59,272 nt of DNA from WHSW01 sp035296705. Its GTDB lineage: Bacteria; Actinomycetota; Thermoleophilia; Solirubrobacterales; 70-9. Of the stretch, positions 50,468 through 59,272 are shown piece after piece. Under the pieces are notes generated by a model. It worked only from the letters and a program-made list of their open reading frames with translations. It had not been told where the DNA came from and ran no database searches. Positions within the stretch are counted from its first letter, which is position 1; every line of letters begins with the position of its first letter. Location: positions 1 to 59,272 of the forward strand of contig DATHAL010000050.1 in NCBI GenBank assembly GCA_035296705.1. Direction: 5' to 3'. A program made the translations under genes and the position numbers.

Positions 50468-52383
50468 GGCACCGTCCCGGTCGTCGTCGTCGGCGCGCTG
50501 GTGGTGCTGGTGGTCGTCGTCTCCGGCTCGATGAACTTGCCGACGACGATCGTGACGGTGTCGCCGGATCGCAGGCGCGAGCCGGCGCCGGGCGCCTGCT
50601 GCAGCACGCGCTCGTCGTCGTCCTCCTCGTCGGTCTCCTGCACGATCACGTCGGCGTCGAGCCCCGCGGCCGCGAGCCGCGAGCGCGCTGCGTCCTCGGA
50701 CTGCCCGACGACGTCGGGGACGGTTACCGCGCCGACGCCGGTCGAGACGATGATCGTCACCTCCTCGCCCTTCTGGAGCTCCGAGCCGGGGCCCGGATCC
50801 TGCGCGATCACCTGACCCTCGGGCTCGTCGGCGTCCTGCGTGTCGACGTTCGCGATCAGCCCGGCGCGCTCCAGGTGCGCCTCGGCGACCTGCTGGGAGA
50901 GCCCAACCAGGTCCTCCAGCGCGACCAGGTTCGGCCCCTTCGAGACGAGAAGGGTGACGGTCGCGCCGCACTCCACATTCTCGCCGGCGGGCGGCGTGCT
51001 CCCGATCACCCGGCCGGCGGGGACCGACCGCGATGGCCGGCTCTGGGTCTCGACGAGCAGGTTCGCGTCCTCGAGCCGCTTGCGCGCGTTGGCGAGCGGC
51101 TGGCGCTCGAGCGGTGGCACGGTGACCTGCATCCCGGCGCTCACGGTCAGGATCACCTGCGATCCCTCCTCGACCTCGGTCCCGCCGAGGGGCTGCTGCT
51201 CGGTGACCGTGTTCGGCTCGGCGCAGTTCTCGATCGTGTTGACGGCGACATCGAAGCCCTGGCGCTCGAGGAGCGCCCGCGCCTCGGCGACCGGCTTGCC
51301 CACCAGGCCGCCGGGGACCGTGTCCTGCTCCGAACGCGTCAGCGCCCACGCGCCGACCCCGATCGCGATCAGGGCGAGGATCGCGAGCACGATCGCCCTG
51401 CGGCGCGTGAGCCAGCGCCGGCGCTCCGCCTCCTCGGGCGTCGCCGCCGCGACCGGCTCGGCCTCCCCTGCCTCGGCACCAACCGCGGCGCCCGCGGCCC
51501 CGGCGAGCGCTCCGGCTGCGGCCGGCCCATAGGCGGCGGTCTGGGCGACCGCGGTGGCGCCCGTCGCGTCGCTCTCGGCGGCGTCGAGGGCGCGCAGGAA
51601 CTCCTCGGCGGAGGCGAACCGGTGCGCCGGATCCTTGGCGAGCGCTCTGAGCACGACGGCGTCGAGCGCGGGCGAGATCTGCGGGTTGAGCTGCGACGGA
51701 GGGCGCGGCTGCTCGGAGATCTGCATCAGGGCGACGGCGACCGGCGTCTCCGCCTCGAACGGGACGCGGCCCGTGAGCGCTTCGTAGAGCATCACCCCGA
51801 CCGAATAGACGTCGGAGACGGCGGTCACCTCGAGCCCCTGCGCCTGCTCGGGCGACAGGTACTGCGCGGTCCCGAGGACCGAGCCGGTCTGGGTGATCTC
51901 CGAGACACCGGCGCGGGCGATCCCGAAGTCGGTGACGCGAGCCCTGCCCTGCGAGTCGACGAGGACGTTCTGGGGCTTGAGGTCGCGGTGGACGATCCCG
52001 TGCGCGTGCGCGAACTGCGCCGCGATCAGGACCTGGCGGACGATCTCGACCGCCTCACCGATGCTCAGGCCGCGTGAGATCAGGTCCTTGAGCGAGGCCC
52101 CCTCCACGTACTCCATCGCGATCCAGTGGCGGCCCTCGAAGTCGCCGCGGTCGTAGACGCCGACGACGTTCGGATGCTGGAGCCCGGCCGCGGACCTCGC
52201 CTCACGCCGGAACCGCTCGACGAACTGTGCGTCCTGGGCGAAGCGCTCATGCAGAAACTTGAGTGCGACGCGCCTCCCCAGCATCTCGTCGTCGGCGAGC
52301 CACACGTCCGCCATGCCGCCGCTGCCGAGCCGCGAAACGAGCGCGTAGCGGTCGCCGACCCGCTGGTTCGGCTCGAGGTTCAT
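50464..52383 (-). CDS. pknB: Ser/Thr protein kinase PknB with four PASTA domains
   Basis: A 639-aa kinase. Gly loop LGSGGMADV, K42, HRDLKPQN with catalytic D134, DFGIA, LSPEQA; an Ala-rich juxtamembrane region, a helix (about 330-348), and four extracytoplasmic PASTA repeats (about 354-418, 419-486, 487-551, 552-619) that bind peptidoglycan fragments or lipid II. A Thr-rich tail ends the protein. In actinobacteria PknB phosphorylates regulators of cell-wall synthesis and division. It follows pbpA by 6 nt; pknA, often between them, is missing here. Confidence 0.95.
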   Translation of the reverse strand: MNLEPNQRVGDRYALVSRLGSGGMADVWLADDEMLGRRVALKFLHERFAQDAQFVERFRREARSAAGLQHPNVVGVYDRGDFEGRHWIAMEYVEGASLKDLISRGLSIGEAVEIVRQVLIAAQFAHAHGIVHRDLKPQNVLVDSQGRARVTDFGIARAGVSEITQTGSVLGTAQYLSPEQAQGLEVTAVSDVYSVGVMLYEALTGRVPFEAETPVAVALMQISEQPRPPSQLNPQISPALDAVVLRALAKDPAHRFASAEEFLRALDAAESDATGATAVAQTAAYGPAAAGALAGAAGAAVGAEAGEAEPVAAATPEEAERRRWLTRRRAIVLAILALIAIGVGAWALTRSEQDTVPGGLVGKPVAEARALLERQGFDVAVNTIENCAEPNTVTEQQPLGGTEVEEGSQVILTVSAGMQVTVPPLERQPLANARKRLEDANLLVETQSRPSRSVPAGRVIGSTPPAGENVECGATVTLLVSKGPNLVALEDLVGLSQQVAEAHLERAGLIANVDTQDADEPEGQVIAQDPGPGSELQKGEEVTIIVSTGVGAVTVPDVVGQSEDAARSRLAAAGLDADVIVQETDEEDDDERVLQQAPGAGSRLRSGDTVTIVVGKFIEPETTTTSTTSAPTTTTGTVP

Positions 52384-52389
52384 TTCGTC

Positions 52390-53859
52390 TCAGCCACTCA
52401 GCAGGTCTTCCATGACCTGAGTCGCGATCGGACCGGCGACCTCGCCGCCGAAGCAGCCGGTGCACGTCTCGAGCATCACCGCGACCGCGATCTTCGGGTC
52501 GGCGGCGGGCGCGAAGCCGATGAACCAGGGGCGGTTGATCCCCTGCTCGACATCGACCTCCGCGGTCCCGGTCTTTCCGGCGAAGGCGGCGCCCTGAACC
52601 GTGAGGCCGGCGGCCGTCCCCTCCTCGGTGACGTGGGTCATCATCTCGGTGAGCTGGCTCGCCGTCTCGGACGAGACCACGTCGGACTGGACGTCCGGGT
52701 CGAGCTCCTCGACCGTACGGCCGTCCGGGTCCTTCGCCTCCTGGAGGAAGGTCGGCTTCATCAGCTCCCCGCCGTTGGCGATCGCCGCCGCGACCTCGGC
52801 CATCTGGATCGGCGTCACGAGCAGGCGCTCCTGGCCGATCGCCACGCGACCGATGTCGATCGCGTCGCCATCATCGAGGAGGTTGCCCTCCGAGTAGACG
52901 CCGCTCGGCTGCATCTGGTCGTCCGGGAAATCGAGCTCCGGGTCCTGGTCGAAGCCGAAGCGGTTCATGTACTCGAACATCGTCTCGCTCCCGAGCTGCT
53001 CGCCGACCTGGGCGAAGTACGTGTTCACCGAGTGCGTGAGGCCGAAGTCCATGTCGATCTCGCCGAACGTCTCGCCACCCGCGTTCTCGAGTGGGACGCC
53101 GCCGATCTCGATCCCCGTGCGGCCGCTCAGCGTCGAGTCGGGCGTGAACTCGCCCGAGTCGAGCGCGGCCGCCGCGGTCACTATCTTCATCGTCGACCCC
53201 GGCTGGTAGGTGGCCTGCGTCGGCCGGTTGAACAGCGGGCTCTCGGTGCCCTGCTGCTGGAGGCGGCTGAGATCCTCCGGCTGCTTGGCGACATTCGGGT
53301 CGTAGCCGGGGATCGAGGCCATCACCCGGACGGCGCCGGTGTCGGGCTCGATCGCGACCACCGAGCCGGCCCCGTTCGAGCCGGCGGTCGAGGCGACCGC
53401 GTTCTGGAGCAGCTGCTCCGAGAGCCGCTGCGCCTGCGCGTCCAGCGTGACCGTGACGTCGGCACCCTCCGGCGTCTGGTTCTGGATCTCGTCAATGATC
53501 GACGCGAACTCGTTTTCCTCGCCCGCGAGCAGATCGTTCTCGGACTCCTCGATCCCGATCCGTCCCGCGCTCACGAAGCTGTAGCCGACCGGGTTGCCGA
53601 ACTCAGAGCCCTGCGGGTATCGGCGCACGTAGATCGGGTGCGCGCCGCCTCCCTCCGGGCGGCTCTCCGCGATCAGGACGCCGTCCGAGGTCGTGATCGA
53701 GCCGCGCGGAACCTCCTGCTCCTCGATCAGCGGCCGGCGGTTGGCGGTCTTTCCCTCGAGCTCGTCGGCGTCGAAGACCGCCCACTTCGACGTGAAGTAG
53801 ATAAGCGTCGTGAACAGCACCAGGACGAGGACGTAGATGCGGACGATCGGTCGGTTCAC
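52390..53859 (-). CDS. pbpA: Penicillin-binding protein (PbpA-type transpeptidase)
   Basis: A 489-aa class B penicillin-binding protein. N-terminal membrane anchor (about 8-25), dimerisation region with PRGSITTSDGVLIAES, and the transpeptidase domain with the three active-site motifs: S222-x-x-K225 in QPGSTMKIV, S277-V-N279, and K429-T-G. It cross-links peptidoglycan with the RodA/FtsW-type polymerase encoded just upstream (4-nt overlap). Confidence 0.93.
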   Translation of the reverse strand: MNRPIVRIYVLVLVLFTTLIYFTSKWAVFDADELEGKTANRRPLIEEQEVPRGSITTSDGVLIAESRPEGGGAHPIYVRRYPQGSEFGNPVGYSFVSAGRIGIEESENDLLAGEENEFASIIDEIQNQTPEGADVTVTLDAQAQRLSEQLLQNAVASTAGSNGAGSVVAIEPDTGAVRVMASIPGYDPNVAKQPEDLSRLQQQGTESPLFNRPTQATYQPGSTMKIVTAAAALDSGEFTPDSTLSGRTGIEIGGVPLENAGGETFGEIDMDFGLTHSVNTYFAQVGEQLGSETMFEYMNRFGFDQDPELDFPDDQMQPSGVYSEGNLLDDGDAIDIGRVAIGQERLLVTPIQMAEVAAAIANGGELMKPTFLQEAKDPDGRTVEELDPDVQSDVVSSETASQLTEMMTHVTEEGTAAGLTVQGAAFAGKTGTAEVDVEQGINRPWFIGFAPAADPKIAVAVMLETCTGCFGGEVAGPIATQVMEDLLSG

Positions 53860-55238
53860 GTCGTCAGCCCCTCGACGTCCGGGGCCACCGGGTCGACGCG
53901 CTCACCGCGCGGGCGGCGCGCCCGGTCGGAAACGAGCAGGAGCAGTGCCAGCAGGATCATGTTCGCGACGACCGAGCTGCCGCCGTAGGAGATGAACGGC
54001 AGCGTCACGCCCGTCAGCGGGATCACCTTCGTGACGCCGCCGATGATCACGAACGCCTGGAGGGCGAAGATCGCGGTGAGCCCGGCGGCGAGCAGCTTCG
54101 AGAAGCCGTCCGGCGCCATCACCGCGGTCTTGAACCCGCGGGCGGCGATCAGCGCGTAGATGAGGACGACGCCGCAGGCGCCGAACAGGCCGAGCTCCAT
54201 CGTGATCACGGCGTAGATGAAGTCGGTGTGCGGCGCCGGCAGGATGCTGCCGCAATCGGGGAACGGCTGGTCGCAGTGCGGGGCGAATGGGCCCGGCAGC
54301 TTGAGCAGCGACTCGCCGAGGCCAGTGCCGAAGAGCCCGCCGTCGGCCTGCGCGAACAGCGACTGCTGGATCTGCCCCGCGCCCTCAGGGACATTCTTGC
54401 CGGTCGCGAACGGGTCGAGCCAGATCTCGAACCGGTCGTGGACATGGCTGATGCTCGAGCCGATCGCGTAGGCCCCGATGGCGAAGATCGCGAGCCCGAC
54501 CAGAACGTAGGAGAAGCGGCCCGTGGCGACGTAGAGCAGCGCGAGGAACGCGCCGAAGAACATCAGCGAGCTGCCGAGGTCGCGGATGAAGACGAGCATC
54601 AGCATGGCCGCGCCCCAGACGACGAGCAGCGGCCCGAAGTGCTTAAGCGGAGGGATCGTCAGGCCGACCACCCGGCGAGCGGCGACCGACAGCATCTCCC
54701 GCTTCTCGGCCAGGTAGCTGGCGAGGAAGACGACGATGCAGATCTTCGCCAGCTCGGAGGGCTGGAAGGTGATCGGGCCGAGGTCGACGCTCAGGTAGGC
54801 ACCGTTCGTCTCGTTCCGGGTGATGTACGGGCCGAGCAGCAGGACGATGCCCGCCGTGGCGATCAGATAGCGATAGCGCTCGAGCACGTGGTAGTCACGG
54901 AGGAAGACGATCGTCAGGCAGAAGAGCACCAGCCCGAGCACGAACACCGACGCCTGGTTGAGTGCGAGCTTGTCGTCGATCCGGTAGAGGACCACGAGCC
55001 CGACCGCCGCGAGCAGCGCGCAGAGCGGGAACAGGTACGGATCCGCGTAGGGGAGTCGAAATCGCAGGAAGACGTGCGCGGCGAGGCACAGGCCGAGGAA
55101 GTAGCCGCCGTACGTGAGGCTCAGCTCGCTGAGATCATCGGCGCGGTTGTTGTGGACGATGAAGACGGCCGCGAAGCCGGCCGTCACCAGCACCGCGACC
55201 GGAACCAGCGCGAGCAGCTCGCGATTTCGCGCGCTCAA
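53856..55238 (-). CDS. rodA: RodA/FtsW-family peptidoglycan glycosyltransferase
   Basis: A 460-aa SEDS protein with about ten membrane helices. Family features: GPITFQPSELAKICIVVFLASYLA, VFIRDLGSSLMFFGAFLALLY, the large loop with GTGLGESLLKLPGPFAPHCD, TDFIYAVITMELGLFGA, and GVTLPFISYGGSS near the C-terminus. It polymerises lipid II and pairs with PbpA. The start is TTG 55238, overlapping the phosphatase stop as TTGA. Confidence 0.92.
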   Translation of the reverse strand: MSARNRELLALVPVAVLVTAGFAAVFIVHNNRADDLSELSLTYGGYFLGLCLAAHVFLRFRLPYADPYLFPLCALLAAVGLVVLYRIDDKLALNQASVFVLGLVLFCLTIVFLRDYHVLERYRYLIATAGIVLLLGPYITRNETNGAYLSVDLGPITFQPSELAKICIVVFLASYLAEKREMLSVAARRVVGLTIPPLKHFGPLLVVWGAAMLMLVFIRDLGSSLMFFGAFLALLYVATGRFSYVLVGLAIFAIGAYAIGSSISHVHDRFEIWLDPFATGKNVPEGAGQIQQSLFAQADGGLFGTGLGESLLKLPGPFAPHCDQPFPDCGSILPAPHTDFIYAVITMELGLFGACGVVLIYALIAARGFKTAVMAPDGFSKLLAAGLTAIFALQAFVIIGGVTKVIPLTGVTLPFISYGGSSVVANMILLALLLLVSDRARRPRGERVDPVAPDVEGLTT

Positions 55239-56533
55239 TTGCTCGCGCCCTGACCGCCTCGCCCGCGGTCGCCGGTCGCGCCGCGCTGGTCGCGCCCTCC
55301 GCTGCCGCTCCCCGGCTCGCCTCCGCCGCCAGCCTGCCCGCCGCCACTGCCGGCGCTCGGCTGCGGGGCCGCCTCGGCCGCCACCGCCTCGCGCTCGAGG
55401 TCCGCGAAGAGATCGGAGGCGTCGTCGTGGGAGCGGAGCTCGTGGTCGGTGACGCTCTCCTGTCGATCCGACGGGACTGAGCTCGCCTGGACGGGCGCCG
55501 AGTCGACCTCGGAGTAGAGGTCGATCCCGAGCGGCAGGTCGTACGGGAGCCCGCGATAGAGCGCCAGCCGCCCGCCCTCGTCGACCCCGAGGAAGTAGAT
55601 CTGCCTGGCGCCGTAGACGGCACCGGCGCAGATGCCGGCGACGATGAGAAGCGCGACCAGGACCTTGGCGACCGTCCGCAGCCGTCGGCGCTTCGGCGCC
55701 GCGGGCGCGGCGCCCTCGCGCCGGCGCTCGGCCGCGGCTCGCAGGCGCTCCGCGGAGAGCCCAGCCTCCTCGGCGCTCGGGCCGACCAGGGTGGCGGCCT
55801 CCTCGACGGCGGCCTCCTCCGCGTCCTCGAGCCGGAAGGCGACGACCGTGATGTTGTCGCGCCCGCCCGCCTCGTTCGCGGCGCGCACGAGCCGCGACGT
55901 GGCCTCATCGAGCGTCGACGACTCCTCGAGGATCGACGCGATCGTGTCGTCCTTGACCATCGTCGTGAGCCCGTCGGAGCACAGCAGGAAGACGTCGCCG
56001 GGGCGGGCGCTGAACGAAAGCGTGTCGACCTCGACCGCCTCCTCGGGGCCGAGCGCCCGGGTGATGATCGATCGCTGCGGGTGGTCCTCCGCCTGCTCGG
56101 GGGTGAGCCTGCCCTGGCGCCGGAGCTCCTCGACGAGCGAGTGGTCGGAGGTGAGCAGCTTGAGCTCGCCATCGCGCCACACGTACCCGCGGCTGTCGCC
56201 CACATGGGCGAAGGAGACGTCATCACCCTCGACCATCGCGGCGGTCAGCGTCGTCCCCATCCCGGAGCGGCTCGAGTCGTCCTGGGCGAGGCTGTGTATG
56301 CGCTCGTTTGCGCGTTCGGCGATCGATCGAAGGAATACCTCGGGGGACTCGTCGCGGCGCTCGGTCGGCCCGAACGAGTCGGCCGCGATCCGCGAGGCGA
56401 CCTCGCCCGCCTGCGCGCCCCCCATGCCGTCGGCGACCGCGAACACCGGCGCGTGCGCGTAGTAGGCGTCCTCATTCGCCGTCCGCTGGCGGCCGGTGTC
56501 GGTCCGGAACGAATGCTCGGCTACCCGCAGCAT
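55235..56533 (-). CDS. pstP: PP2C-family Ser/Thr phosphatase PstP
   Basis: A 432-aa phosphatase. Catalytic PPM domain (about 1-240) with metal-binding residues in NEDAYY, ADGMGG, HVGDSRGY, LLCSDGLT and GGRDNITVV. Then a charged linker, one membrane helix (VAKVLVALLIVAGICAGAVYGA), and an extracytoplasmic Ser/Gly-rich tail. It is the expected counterpart of PknB and the other kinases here. The ATG overlaps the fhaB stop by one base. Confidence 0.94.
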   Translation of the reverse strand: MLRVAEHSFRTDTGRQRTANEDAYYAHAPVFAVADGMGGAQAGEVASRIAADSFGPTERRDESPEVFLRSIAERANERIHSLAQDDSSRSGMGTTLTAAMVEGDDVSFAHVGDSRGYVWRDGELKLLTSDHSLVEELRRQGRLTPEQAEDHPQRSIITRALGPEEAVEVDTLSFSARPGDVFLLCSDGLTTMVKDDTIASILEESSTLDEATSRLVRAANEAGGRDNITVVAFRLEDAEEAAVEEAATLVGPSAEEAGLSAERLRAAAERRREGAAPAAPKRRRLRTVAKVLVALLIVAGICAGAVYGARQIYFLGVDEGGRLALYRGLPYDLPLGIDLYSEVDSAPVQASSVPSDRQESVTDHELRSHDDASDLFADLEREAVAAEAAPQPSAGSGGGQAGGGGEPGSGSGGRDQRGATGDRGRGGQGASN

Positions 56534-57012
56534 CAGCCGCCCGGAAGCTCGAGCTCGAAGCGCAGCTCGGTGTCGCCGATCTTGATCTCGTCCAGGTCGC
56601 TGAGCTCGGCCTCGCCGTCGAGCCGGGCCCCGTTCAGGAACGTGCCGTTCGTCGAGTTCATGTCCTCGACGTAGTACGAGGCGCCGCGCGAGTAGATGCG
56701 GGCGTGGATGGAGGAGGCGAAGCGGTCCTCGATCCGGACGTCGGCGTCGCCCGAGCGGCCGATCGTCAGCCCGCCGAAGAGGTCGTAGCGCTCGCCGGCG
56801 GGAAGACCGCCGCCGCGGACGGTGACCAGGGAGGCATCGGTCGCGGCAGCCCGGCCACCCGGGCCGATCGGGTGAAACCCGGTCGCCTCCGGCGCCGGGG
56901 ACGCCGTGCGGCGCAGCTCGCGCAGGGCGCTTCGAGAGACCCAGAATAGGAACAGGTAGAGAACGGCCAGAAAGCCGAACTTGAGGGCTAGTGCAATGGG
57001 TTCGGTATCCAA
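56533..57012 (-). CDS. fhaB: FHA-domain protein FhaB/FipA
   Basis: A 159-aa protein: an N-terminal membrane helix (LALKFGFLAVLYLFLFWVS) and a C-terminal FHA domain (about 75-150) with the phosphothreonine-binding pattern TIGRSGDADVRIED, SSIHARI and NSTNGTFLNG. In mycobacteria the orthologue links PknB signalling to division. The start appears to be TTG at 57012: the frame is closed by a stop a few codons upstream and no ATG or GTG gives the family N-terminus. Confidence 0.92.
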   Translation of the reverse strand: MDTEPIALALKFGFLAVLYLFLFWVSRSALRELRRTASPAPEATGFHPIGPGGRAAATDASLVTVRGGGLPAGERYDLFGGLTIGRSGDADVRIEDRFASSIHARIYSRGASYYVEDMNSTNGTFLNGARLDGEAELSDLDEIKIGDTELRFELELPGG

Positions 57013-57075
57013 GGTTTCAATTCACCCGCGAGAGGGCGGACGCGAAGCGGGTCATTCTCGCGGCAGCGTTGTTGG

Positions 57076-57837
57076 TCACTGCTCGATGTCGAAGACGAAC
57101 CGGACGGTTCCCAGGACGACTTCGTCGCCGGGGGCGAGCCGGGATGCGTCGACCCTGCGACCGTTCACCTTTACCCCGTTCGTTGAACCGACATCCACGA
57201 TCTGCCAGTCCCCGGTCGGCCCGCGGCGAAGCTCGGCGTGCCGCCGGGAGACGTTCGGGTCGTTGAGCACGCAATCGCACTCACGCGAGCGGCCGAGCAC
57301 CGCGGTCGGCCCGTCGAGCACGTAGCGGCGGTCGTCGAGCGAGACGATCGCCTTCGTCTGCGTCAGGTGCGCGGCCGGCTGCCGGCGCCGCGACTTGGTC
57401 TGCTTGGGCGGGACCGTATAGACCATCGTCTGGCCCGGCTCGCCCTGCTCGGGCGACTCCCCCTGGCGCGCCGGCGGCTTTACGAGCCGCGTCTGGATGC
57501 CGAACTCGCCGAGGCGAAGGCGCTCGTCGCTCTCGAGCTCGACCTCCGGCCGCGTCAGGAGCGCGTAGTCGTGGCGCCGCGCGTGCTCGAGCAGATACGC
57601 CGAGAGCTCCTGCTCGAGCGAGCGCTCGTAGCCCTCGAGCCGCTTGCGGTCCTCGGCCGAGAGCCAGACCGTGTACTGATTGGGGACGTAGACCCGCGAG
57701 ACCGAGGCCGTGCGGTGCGCGTCCATCTCCTTCGCGAGCTTGCGCGCGATCTCCACCGGCTGGACCTGCGAGGAGAAGGCGCGGCTGAACACACCCTCCA
57801 CGAGGTTCTCGATCCGTTGCTCAAGGTTGCGCAGCAC
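57076..57837 (-). CDS. fhaA: FHA-domain protein FhaA (DUF3662)
   Basis: A 253-aa protein. N-terminal DUF3662 domain (about 1-120: RNLEQRIENLVEGVFSRAF, RKLAKEMDAHRT, YVPNQYTVWLS), a Pro/Gln-rich linker, and a C-terminal FHA domain with AVLGRSRECDCVLNDPNVSRRHAE and DVGSTNGVKVNG. In mycobacteria FhaA binds phosphorylated MviN and PknB substrates. GTG 57837 matches the family N-terminus. Sixty-three nt separate it from fhaB. Confidence 0.93.
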   Translation of the reverse strand: MLRNLEQRIENLVEGVFSRAFSSQVQPVEIARKLAKEMDAHRTASVSRVYVPNQYTVWLSAEDRKRLEGYERSLEQELSAYLLEHARRHDYALLTRPEVELESDERLRLGEFGIQTRLVKPPARQGESPEQGEPGQTMVYTVPPKQTKSRRRQPAAHLTQTKAIVSLDDRRYVLDGPTAVLGRSRECDCVLNDPNVSRRHAELRRGPTGDWQIVDVGSTNGVKVNGRRVDASRLAPGDEVVLGTVRFVFDIEQ

Positions 57838-57936
57838 GCTGATGTTCTTCGCCTCTCTCCCGGGTCGCAGGGCCGGATCCCCGCGACCGGTGGTCCGAAA
57901 TCCTACGGCTGTGGGCCGCGGGTAGCGCTCCCCGTC

Positions 57937-59272
57937 TCAGGCGAGGCGGGAAGCGAGCCTGCGGCGAAGAGGCCGGCGCCTGGCCTGCTCGTGCCCGTCG
58001 CCCGCCTGAGGGCGAAGGAGACCGAACTCGAGTGCGACGGCCGCCACCGCGGCCCCCACGACGCCCGCCGCGTGGCCGCCGAGGGCGCCGTTGCCGACCA
58101 GCGTGAGCGCGGCGTCGACGCCCGCTGCCCACAGCATCGCGGCGAGCAGGGCGACTGAGCCGTGGCGCAGGCGGAGCACCCAACCGAGCGCGACCGCGGC
58201 GAGCGCGAAGATCGCCGCGCCCGCGAGCGACGACGGGTCCCCGAGCGGCGCGAGCACGTCGCTCGCCGCCGTCGAAACGTCGCTAGCCCAGCCCTCCGGT
58301 GCGCGCTCCGCGATACCGAGCTCAGGGCCGGCGCCGAGCGCGAGGGACGCGCACAAAAGCCAGGCCCAGCTCGCAACGCCGAGAAGCGCGCGTGCGCGGA
58401 TGCTCGCGGCGGCGGAACCGAGCGCCGCGGCTGCGCCGCCGAGGCCAACCTGGGCGAGGAGCGGCGCCGCAAGGGGGGTGAGCGACGCGGCCGAGAGGCC
58501 GAGGATCGCGGCCGGCGCGAGCAGCGCGGCGAGGGTGACCGCGAGGCCGGCCTGGCCGAACGGCCCGGCGAGGAGGCCGAGCGCCGTGGCGATGCCGGCG
58601 AGCACGACCAGGCGGACGGCGCCGAGCCGTGTCCGCCGGGCCTCGGCTTCCGCGGCCTGGGTGCCCGGGAGCGGCGCGTAGGCGTCGAGCACCTCGATCT
58701 CCGCCTCCAGGCATTCGCCGAGCTCGGCGGGCGCCGGCCGCAGCTCCGCCTCCGGTTCGAGGCCGGCGTCGATCGTGTCGCAGAGCCCCTCGGGCAGATC
58801 CGGGCGAAGCTCCCGCAGCGGCTTGATCCGGGCCCCGATCCGGCGGGCTGTCTGCGCCGGGGTGTCCCCGGCCACCGGGTTCGCACCCGACCAGCACTCA
58901 TACAGGCTTAGCGCGAGCGAGTAGACGTCGGACGGCGGACCTGCCGGCGCTCCCTCGGCCTGCTCCGGCGACATGTACGCGAGCGTGCCCACGACCTCGC
59001 CCGCCGCGGTCAGGGTCGGCGCCCCGGCGAGCCGCGCGATCCCGAAGTCCATGAGCTTCGCCAGCCGCCCGCCCGCTTCGTCGTCGCGCACGATCACGTT
59101 CTGCGGCTTGATGTCGCGGTGAACGACGCCGCGCGCGTGGGCGTGGTCGAGCGCCGCACAGACGTCGATACCGATCTCGGCCACGTCGCGGTCGCTGAGC
59201 GTGCCGTAGCGGCGCAGCTCGGCCAGCGTCGCGCCCGGGACGAGCTCGGAGACGAGGACCGCGCGGCCGGCG
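57937..59272 (-). CDS. Ser/Thr protein kinase with polytopic membrane domain, 5' truncated by window
   Basis: At least 445 codons; the N-lobe lies outside the window and the frame is open to the edge. Visible: SELVPGATLAELRRYG at the hinge, HRDIKPQN catalytic loop, DFGIARL, GTLAYMSPEQAEG, and the end of the kinase C-lobe. Instead of one helix plus sensor, the C-terminal half holds about seven hydrophobic segments (from LGAVRLVVLAGIATALGLL to the GVVGAAVAAVALEFGLL region) and an Arg-rich cytoplasmic end. It lies 99 bp upstream of fhaA on the same strand. Ligand unknown. Confidence 0.9.
   Translation of the reverse strand, partial: AGRAVLVSELVPGATLAELRRYGTLSDRDVAEIGIDVCAALDHAHARGVVHRDIKPQNVIVRDDEAGGRLAKLMDFGIARLAGAPTLTAAGEVVGTLAYMSPEQAEGAPAGPPSDVYSLALSLYECWSGANPVAGDTPAQTARRIGARIKPLRELRPDLPEGLCDTIDAGLEPEAELRPAPAELGECLEAEIEVLDAYAPLPGTQAAEAEARRTRLGAVRLVVLAGIATALGLLAGPFGQAGLAVTLAALLAPAAILGLSAASLTPLAAPLLAQVGLGGAAAALGSAAASIRARALLGVASWAWLLCASLALGAGPELGIAERAPEGWASDVSTAASDVLAPLGDPSSLAGAAIFALAAVALGWVLRLRHGSVALLAAMLWAAGVDAALTLVGNGALGGHAAGVVGAAVAAVALEFGLLRPQAGDGHEQARRRPLRRRLASRLA

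Overview
The window is about 59 kb of GC-rich (roughly 70%), gene-dense DNA that looks like an actinobacterial chromosome. The best taxonomic signals are the syntenic block fhaA-fhaB-pstP-rodA-pbpA-pknB at the right end, FHA/PASTA-kinase signalling, DUF3105 and DUF58/MoxR genes, heavy use of GTG/TTG starts, and many genes that appear to be transcribed leaderless from a TANNNT -10 box 6-9 nt before the start codon. A deep-branching actinobacterium such as Thermoleophilia fits, but that is inference; there is no rRNA here. No CRISPR array, IS element or prophage was recognised.

Left region (1-14.6 kb): the tail of a 2-oxoacid dehydrogenase E2 and an SRPBCC protein; a convergent signalling cassette (REC-only regulator, 8-TM histidine kinase, NarL-type regulator); a metabolic operon with its own promoter encoding E1alpha, E1beta, E2, a leucine/valine dehydrogenase-like enzyme, LipB and LipA, together a plausible branched-chain amino acid catabolic and E2-lipoylation unit; a rhomboid-like protein without catalytic histidine; a P450; tRNA-Ala(UGC); glutamate dehydrogenase; and an acidic disordered protein.

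Middle region (14.7-30.4 kb): a GGDEF membrane protein; tRNA-Ala(CGC), whose 3' end is repeated exactly 708 bp downstream so that the two copies bracket a single VOC gene; a cupin; an AlkZ-like DNA glycosylase; a VOC protein, transglutaminase, DUF58 and MoxR group; then SDR, an orphan ABC ATPase, MetF, alpha/beta hydrolase, DUF3105, a peptidoglycan-recognition amidase and a flavin reductase-like protein.

Surface-polymer region (30.4-45.2 kb): two minus-strand operons with a plus-strand glycosyltransferase between them. One encodes two glycosyltransferases, a PglC-like phosphoglycosyl transferase, a methyltransferase, a GNAT and a FemAB-like protein. The other encodes a CapD/PglF-type epimerase-dehydratase, two LytR_C-domain proteins, an Ig-like secreted protein, an O-antigen ligase/polymerase-like protein and a Wzx-like flippase. 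Beside them DedA and UppP form a two-gene undecaprenyl-phosphate recycling unit.

Right region (45.3-59.3 kb): PurM, a DJ-1/PfpI protein, a DsbA-like protein, a Ser/Thr kinase with an extracytoplasmic domain, and the cell-envelope control cluster fhaA-fhaB-pstP-rodA-pbpA-pknB-ddl, preceded by a further kinase with a polytopic membrane domain that runs off the window. Three Ser/Thr kinases and one phosphatase lie within 11 kb next to cell-wall synthesis genes.
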